Notes under the pieces: generated by a model | Told to the model about the DNA's origin: nothing | What the model saw: only the letters and a program-made list of their open reading frames with translations | Databases searched by the model: none | Translations under genes and position numbers: made by a program | Source of the DNA: Clostridia bacterium | GTDB taxonomy: Bacteria; Bacillota; Clostridia; TANB77; CAG-508 | Reading direction: 5' to 3' | Length of the DNA stretch: 9,016 nucleotides | Assembly: GCA_022791735.1 (NCBI GenBank) | Contig: JAAVZQ010000084.1 | Location: 1 to 9,016 of the forward strand | Shown here: positions 5,873-9,016 of the stretch, one piece after another | Position numbering within the stretch: the first letter of the stretch is position 1 | How the letters are laid out: each line of letters starts with the position of its first letter

Positions 5873-7067
5873 TTATATCTCCTTTATAGTTCCCTTTACT
5901 TCCCCATCAGTAAATCTTATACTAATTTCATCATCTTTATGCAAATCCTTTACAGACCTCACTACCTTACCATCTTTTTTTGCTATGCTGTAACCTCTTA
6001 ATAGCGTTTTTAACGGACTTAAAGCATCAAGTTTAGTAATTACCCCTTCAAAGTCTTTTTTAGCTAATATTTCCTTTTTATTTGTGCTATCAATCATGAT
6101 TTTTACCAACATATCCACATTTACATATCTCTCATTTATTGCTTCTAATGGTTCTTTATAACATCTCGCCTGCATACACTTCTCATATTGAAGTTTCATA
6201 TAATCTAGCTTCTTTCTCAGAGCTAATCTAAATCTATCTTGATAATTTCTTATACAATCCTCGATTTTGCTTATCTCTGGGACTGCAAGTTCTGCTGCTG
6301 CAGATGGTGTAGGTGCTCTTAAATCCGCAACAAAATCTGCAATCGTAAAATCTGTTTCATGTCCAACTGCCGAAATAACTGGCAATCTAGACTCAAAAAT
6401 TGCTCTTGCAACAACTTCTTCATTAAATGGCCATAAGTCTTCTAGAGAGCCACCACCTCTTGCAACAATTATTACATCTGCAAGATTTTTTTCATTCATA
6501 ATCTTTATTGCCTTTGCAATCTTTTCACCTGCACCTTCTCCTTGAACTGGCACTGGATAAAGCCTTATGTACACATTTGGGTTTCTTCTAGTACTTACGT
6601 TTATTATATCTCTTATTACTGAACCTGTCTTAGAAGTAAGCACCCCAACCCTTTTTGGCATATATGGAATTAGCTTTTTATATTTTGTATCAAATAATCC
6701 TTCTTTTTCAAGCTTAGCTTTAAGCTCATTGTACGCAGTATATAAATCTCCGAAGTCCATCTTCTTTCATTGCTTTTACATATATTTGATATACTCCATC
6801 TCTTTCATAAACAGAAACTGTACCAAAAATAACCACCTTTGTACCGTCTTTTGGCATAAATTTAAGCCTTTCTGCAAAGGATTTAAACATTATACATTTT
6901 ATAAGTGAGCCTTCATCTTTTAATGTAAAATATAAATGCCCTGTATAATGATTTTTGAAATTTGATATTTCGCCTTTTACATAAACATTCTGTAAAAACT
7001 CGTCTGAAGCGATTTTATCTTTTATGTACTTATTTAGTTCGGTAATTGTAATTGGTGTTACTTCCAT
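5873..7067 (-). CDS. xseA: Exodeoxyribonuclease VII large subunit, one +1 shift
   Basis: Catalytic subunit of exonuclease VII. Residues 1 to about 100 are the OB-fold (VYVKGEISNFKNHYTGHLYFTLKD, MFKSFAERLKF, VIFGTVSVYERDGVYQIYVK). The catalytic domain follows with ARGGGSLEDLWPFNEE, VISAVGHETDFTIADFVAD and RAPTPSAAAELAVP, then a helical C-terminus ending in a small beta domain (LLRGYSIAKKDGKVV). The plain frame breaks at CTT CGG A (6749-6755) after Leu105; skipping one C gives the conserved DGLGDLYTAYNELKAKLEKEG. The total is 397 residues, within the family range at its short end. Without a shift a 113-residue product, essentially the OB-fold alone, would be made. AAAGGAG supports the start. 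It lies between nusB (45-nt gap) and xseB (no gap). Confidence 0.93.
6749..6755 (-). other. +1 shift site CTT-CGGA in xseA
   Basis: The plain frame reads GAT GGA CTT CGG AGA TTT ATA TAC TGC GTA CAA TGA. Skipping the C at 6752 gives CTT GGA GAT TTA TAT ACT, L-G-D-L-Y-T, at the junction between the OB-fold and the catalytic domain. The seven bases are identical to the fhs site. Confidence 0.9.
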
Positions 7068-7087
7068 CTGCTTCTCCTTTTGTGAAT

Positions 7088-7108
7088 GTTTGGGGACGGT
7101 TCCAAAAC
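7088..7108. repeat. Small inverted repeat with GGGGACGGTTCC, REP-like remnant
   Basis: GTTTGGGG and CCAAAAC frame ACGGTT in the 45-nt gap between nusB and xseA. GGGGACGGTTC-type palindromes are, from memory, frequent in clostridial intergenic repeats linked to REP-associated transposases; this one would be a minimal copy. The alternative is a simple intergenic hairpin. Confidence 0.4.
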
Positions 7109-7112
7109 GTTC

Positions 7113-7524
7113 TTATCCTAAATTCTGCTGTTTGACTATACTTGCAAGAATTCCATTTATAAACGACTGTGCTTGCTCATCTGAATACTTTTTTCCAAGC
7201 TCTACTACTTCATTAATTGCAACTTTGTATGGAAGTTTTTTATATATCATTTCATAAATTGCAAGTTTAAGAAGGCTCAAATTTACTTTAGAAATCCTAT
7301 CTAATGTCCATTTCTCCTTCAAGTTTTCTTCGATTAACTGATTTATTTCTTTTTCATTACTTGAAACACCAAAAAGAATATCGCTAAGATATTCTTTTAC
7401 GGTTTCATCTTCTACTTCTTGAGACATAAGAAATATTTGAAGAGTTTCCTCTCCGCACTTCTTTTTGTATTTCTTTTTCATAAATTAGTTTAAATGCTAA
7501 TTCTCTTGCTTTTGACCTATTCAT
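7113..7524 (-). CDS. nusB: Transcription antitermination factor NusB, one +1 shift
   Basis: All-helical RNA-binding factor that works with NusE/S10 in rRNA antitermination. The true start is the ATG at 7524, giving MNRSKARELAFKLIYEKEIQ, the standard NusB N-terminus with the arginine-rich RNA-binding start. After Val23 the frame breaks at GTG CGG A (7452-7458); skipping one C gives GEETLQIFLMSQEVEDETVKEYL and then the conserved WTLDRISKVNLSLLKLAIYEM and LPYKVAINEVVELGKKYSDEQAQSFINGIL blocks. The total is 136 residues, normal for NusB. A reading that starts at the ATG at 7481 is open but lacks the family N-terminus. Without a shift the product ends at about 39 residues. The binding site is weak (AAGG, long spacing). 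It follows the DUF2273 gene by 20 nt. Confidence 0.92.
7452..7458 (-). other. +1 shift site GTG-CGGA in nusB
   Basis: The plain frame reads GAA GTG CGG AGA GGA AAC TCT and reaches TGA 16 codons after the CGG begins. Skipping the C at 7455 gives GTG GGA GAG GAA ACT CTT, V-G-E-E-T-L, and an open frame to the NusB C-terminus. It has a different preceding codon from the other four sites but the same CGGA. Confidence 0.85.
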
Positions 7525-7544
7525 TATCTTGTCCAACCTTATTT

Positions 7545-7748
7545 CTACATTCTATTAATAAAATCCAATAATTTTTGTTTTACTTCATATTTATTATGTT
7601 GTACATAGTTTCCCAAAAAAATTCCTGCACCTATTACAATAATTACAAGTGCTAATTTTAGAAAGCCTGTACAAAGTATTATAATTGCTAAAATTGCTCC
7701 TATTATGGCACCTCTATATTCATGAAGAAAACCTTTAAAATCATCCAT
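7545..7748 (-). CDS. DUF2273 small membrane protein
   Basis: A 67-residue protein beginning MDDFKGFLHEYRGAIIGAILA, with two hydrophobic segments (about residues 14-30 and 32-50: IIGAILAIIILCTGF and LALVIIVIGAGIFLGNYV) and a short basic tail. DUF2273 proteins are regularly encoded beside Asp23 and AmaP and are thought to form part of the same envelope-stress membrane assembly; the precise role is unknown. AAAGGAG with 9 nt spacing fits the ATG at 7748; a GTG one codon upstream is possible. It follows the AmaP-like gene by 14 nt. Confidence 0.85.
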   Translation of the reverse strand: MDDFKGFLHEYRGAIIGAILAIIILCTGFLKLALVIIVIGAGIFLGNYVQHNKYEVKQKLLDFINRM

Positions 7749-7762
7749 CACTTTTCACTCCT

Positions 7763-8326
7763 TTATCCCTCTTGTTTGTTGTCAGGAGTTGTAATATTTT
7801 TAATCTTTATATCAATTGTTTTTACCTCTAAATCTGCAACATTTTTTACAACTTCTTTTATTCTAGATTGTAAATTCATAGAAAGTTCATTAATGACTGT
7901 ATTTGGAAGAACCATAAGTGTCACAAAAATTTTAAGTTCATTACTTGAATTAACTAATACTTTTGTTGTAACACTCTGTGTATTTGCAAAACCTTTTGCA
8001 ACTCCATTAACTAAATTTTCTATCGTGTCTTTTGATATTAAAAGCTTTCCTGCTTCATTCTCAAGTAAAATACCATCACCAACATCCTCACTTGAAGCAC
8101 CACCAAAGAAGATTGCTCTTAAAGCAAGTAATGCACATACTATTGATGCTCCAAGTACAATATTTGTAATTGTGCCACTTTGTATAATACTGTTAAAAAA
8201 TATGTTTATTGTTGTAAATCTTATCCATCCAAACATAAGTAAAGACAATATTATTGATATTGCAAGTATTATTATTGAAAATAGAACTAATGTTATTTTA
8301 TCTAGTATCTTCATATTAAAATCCAT
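7763..8326 (-). CDS. amaP: AmaP-like alkaline shock membrane anchor protein
   Basis: Anchors Asp23 to the membrane in Firmicutes. The 187 residues have two N-terminal membrane segments (KITLVLFSIIILAISIILSLLMFGWI and TIVLGASIVCALLALRAIFF-like, about residues 9-34 and 55-75), followed by a soluble Asp23-related domain (LLISKDTIENLVNGVAKGFANTQSV, VFVTLMV-like strands, LQSRIKEVVKNVADLEVKTIDIKIKNI). This layout is the AmaP one. The start is uncertain: the ATG at 8326 has AAGAGG very close, and the in-frame ATG at 8314 (MKILDK) aligns better with family starts but has a long spacer. It contains CTT GGA unshifted (in VLGAS). Confidence 0.85.
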   Translation of the reverse strand: MDFNMKILDKITLVLFSIIILAISIILSLLMFGWIRFTTINIFFNSIIQSGTITNIVLGASIVCALLALRAIFFGGASSEDVGDGILLENEAGKLLISKDTIENLVNGVAKGFANTQSVTTKVLVNSSNELKIFVTLMVLPNTVINELSMNLQSRIKEVVKNVADLEVKTIDIKIKNITTPDNKQEG

Positions 8327-8338
8327 TTCCTCTTAAAA

Positions 8339-8758
8339 TTAGTTTTTGTTTTCCTCTTTTGCTTCTTTATTTTCTTGATCTAATGATGTTCTAACACCTT
8401 GTACATGTACATTTACTGCAACAACATCAAGTCCTGTCATTTCTTTAACTGATTTTTTAACTCTATTTTGTATATCAAATGCGATATCTGGAATTCTAAT
8501 TCCATATTCTACTATAATGTTTACATCTATTTTTGTTTCTTTTTCTCCTACTTCAACTTTAATTCCTTTTGATAATTTTTTCTTTCCGCTTAACACTTCT
8601 GAAAGTCCTCCTGCAAATCCTCCTGCTGTGTCTACAACACCAGATACTTCTGATACTGCAACACCTGCTATAACTGATACAACTTCTTCAGAGATTACTA
8701 CACTGCTATCATCTGTTACGTTGATTTCCTCTACTTTTTCCATTTCTTCATTTTCCAT
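8339..8758 (-). CDS. Asp23/Gls24-family envelope stress protein
   Basis: A 139-residue soluble protein. An acidic start, MENEEMEKVEEINV, is followed by the Asp23 core: VVISEEVVSVIAGVAVSEV, SGVVDTAGGFAGGLSEVLSGKKKLSKGI, KVEVGEKETKIDVNIIVEYG, IPDIAFDIQNRVKKSVKEMTGL and VVAVNVHVQGV. Family members coat the membrane through AmaP and respond to cell envelope stress. AAAGGATGG fits the ATG at 8758 with a spacer of about 10 nt; a longer reading from 8779 would start inside that binding site. It is the first gene of the operon and has its own promoter. Confidence 0.9.
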   Translation of the reverse strand: MENEEMEKVEEINVTDDSSVVISEEVVSVIAGVAVSEVSGVVDTAGGFAGGLSEVLSGKKKLSKGIKVEVGEKETKIDVNIIVEYGIRIPDIAFDIQNRVKKSVKEMTGLDVVAVNVHVQGVRTSLDQENKEAKEENKN

Positions 8759-8800
8759 AATTTTATACCATCCTTTCATAGGTTTATAATTTGTATATAT

Positions 8801-8829
8801 AGTATATCAATTTTAATTTATTTTTACAA
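8801..8829 (-). promoter_or_regulatory. Promoter of the asp23 operon
   Basis: TTGTAA (8829-8824), a 17-nt spacer and TATACT (8806-8801), with TGA directly before the -10 box (extended -10). It lies about 43 nt upstream of the asp23 start and probably drives the operon through nusB-xseAB. Confidence 0.65.
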
Positions 8830-8883
8830 CCTTTTTGTTTAATTTTTACATAATTTTTTCTTTAAAGGTTACAAGTCACAGCT

Positions 8884-8921
8884 TAATAAACTTGAAGTCC
8901 GCGTAGGGTAGTTCTATTAAT
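8884..8921 (-). repeat. Short dispersed repeat, copy 2
   Basis: The minus strand carries ATTAATAGAACTAC, then a divergent nonamer, then GACTT and AGTTT, as in the copy at 2420-2457. It overlaps the outer arm of the long palindrome at 8915-9014. Confidence 0.5.
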
Positions 8922-9014
8922 AATTATCAAGATTACTCCTACACTTTAGAAAATGTTTGAGCTTTGCTCGTTACATTTTCTTACAGTGGTGAGGTTTTCT
9001 TGTAATTATTAATA
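8915..9014. repeat. ~100-nt imperfect palindrome, MITE-like or structured RNA
   Basis: Twelve-base perfect terminal arms TATTAATAATTA (8915-8926) and TAATTATTAATA (9003-9014) are followed inward by CAAG/CTTG, CACT/AGTG, GAAAATGT/ACATTTTC and GAGC/GCTC around a TTT loop. The whole unit folds on itself and has no coding capacity. The terminal arms and size suggest a miniature non-autonomous element; a terminator-like RNA structure of an upstream gene is the alternative. Confidence 0.55.
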
Positions 9015-9016
9015 AC

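Noticed and set aside
280..7458. Simple context-dependent sequencing error at GACGGA or CTTGGA
   Set aside because: Unshifted GAC GGA occurs near 1629 and unshifted CTT GGA in fhs, nusB and the amaP-like gene, so the motif alone does not cause the extra base. An artefact linked to a rarer signal is still possible and is listed as the main alternative.
1..7524. Reassignment of CGG to another amino acid (as proposed for CGG in some Firmicutes)
   Set aside because: Giving CGG any amino acid leaves the downstream frame broken at all five sites; only a one-base skip restores the proteins.
1..7524. sleB, fhs, xseA and nusB as ordinary pseudogenes
   Set aside because: Apart from the CGGA sites the sequences are intact, with conserved motifs and normal lengths, and nusB, fhs and xseA are unlikely to decay together in one cluster with identical lesions.
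7722..8336. 204-codon plus-strand open frame opposite the amaP-like gene
   Set aside because: Its length comes from the AT-rich antisense of a well-supported gene; no start signal or recognisable domain.
1..9016. CRISPR array, tRNA or rRNA genes, integrase or transposase genes
   Set aside because: No regularly spaced repeats, no cloverleaf-like stretches and no such protein motifs were seen in any frame.

Overview
The window is AT-rich and every recognisable gene lies on the minus strand. AGGAGG-type ribosome binding sites, TTGACA/TATAAT-type promoters, a spore cortex-lytic enzyme (SleB), an Asp23/AmaP/DUF2273 cluster and a clostridial prepilin-like surface protein point to an endospore-forming member of the Clostridia, probably an uncultured or gut lineage. 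The species cannot be told from the sequence.

Layout in the direction of transcription, from high to low coordinates. A ~100-nt imperfect palindrome (8915-9014) and a good promoter (8801-8829) precede a tight operon: asp23-like, amaP-like, DUF2273 membrane protein, nusB, xseA, xseB and a DUF212/YuiD-type membrane protein. After a small hairpin comes fhs (formate-tetrahydrofolate ligase), ending in a structured 3' region and a strong stem-loop terminator. A type II toxin-antitoxin pair (short antitoxin, RelE/ParE-like toxin) has its own near-consensus promoter. A 456-nt intergenic region then carries repeats and a near-consensus promoter with a 12-bp palindrome over the start point; it drives a 469-residue prepilin-like protein whose C-terminus looks like the variable region of a diversity-generating retroelement target. 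The window ends inside sleB.

The main result is about decoding. Four conserved genes (sleB, fhs, xseA, nusB) are each broken in the plain reading frame, at five places in all. Every break has the same form: an in-frame CGG codon followed by A, and the family-conserved protein is restored by skipping exactly one base (+1), so that CGGA contributes one glycine. The sites are GAC CGGA twice (sleB), CTT CGGA twice (fhs, xseA) and GTG CGGA once (nusB). I checked every CCG on the plus strand: no other in-frame CGG occurs in any gene of the window, about 2,500 codons. So all in-frame CGG codons here coincide with +1 shifts, and each restored glycine is at a position normally conserved in its family. 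This is not the expected pattern of random sequencing errors or pseudogenes. It suggests that CGG has no normal decoder in this organism and that CGGA is read with a +1 shift, by a four-base-reading glycine tRNA or by out-of-frame GGA recognition. A systematic sequencing artefact is the main alternative and cannot be excluded from one assembly.

Secondary points: the probable DGR target without a visible template or reverse transcriptase, palindromes around its promoter, two diverged direct repeats flanking that gene, and several small intergenic repeats.
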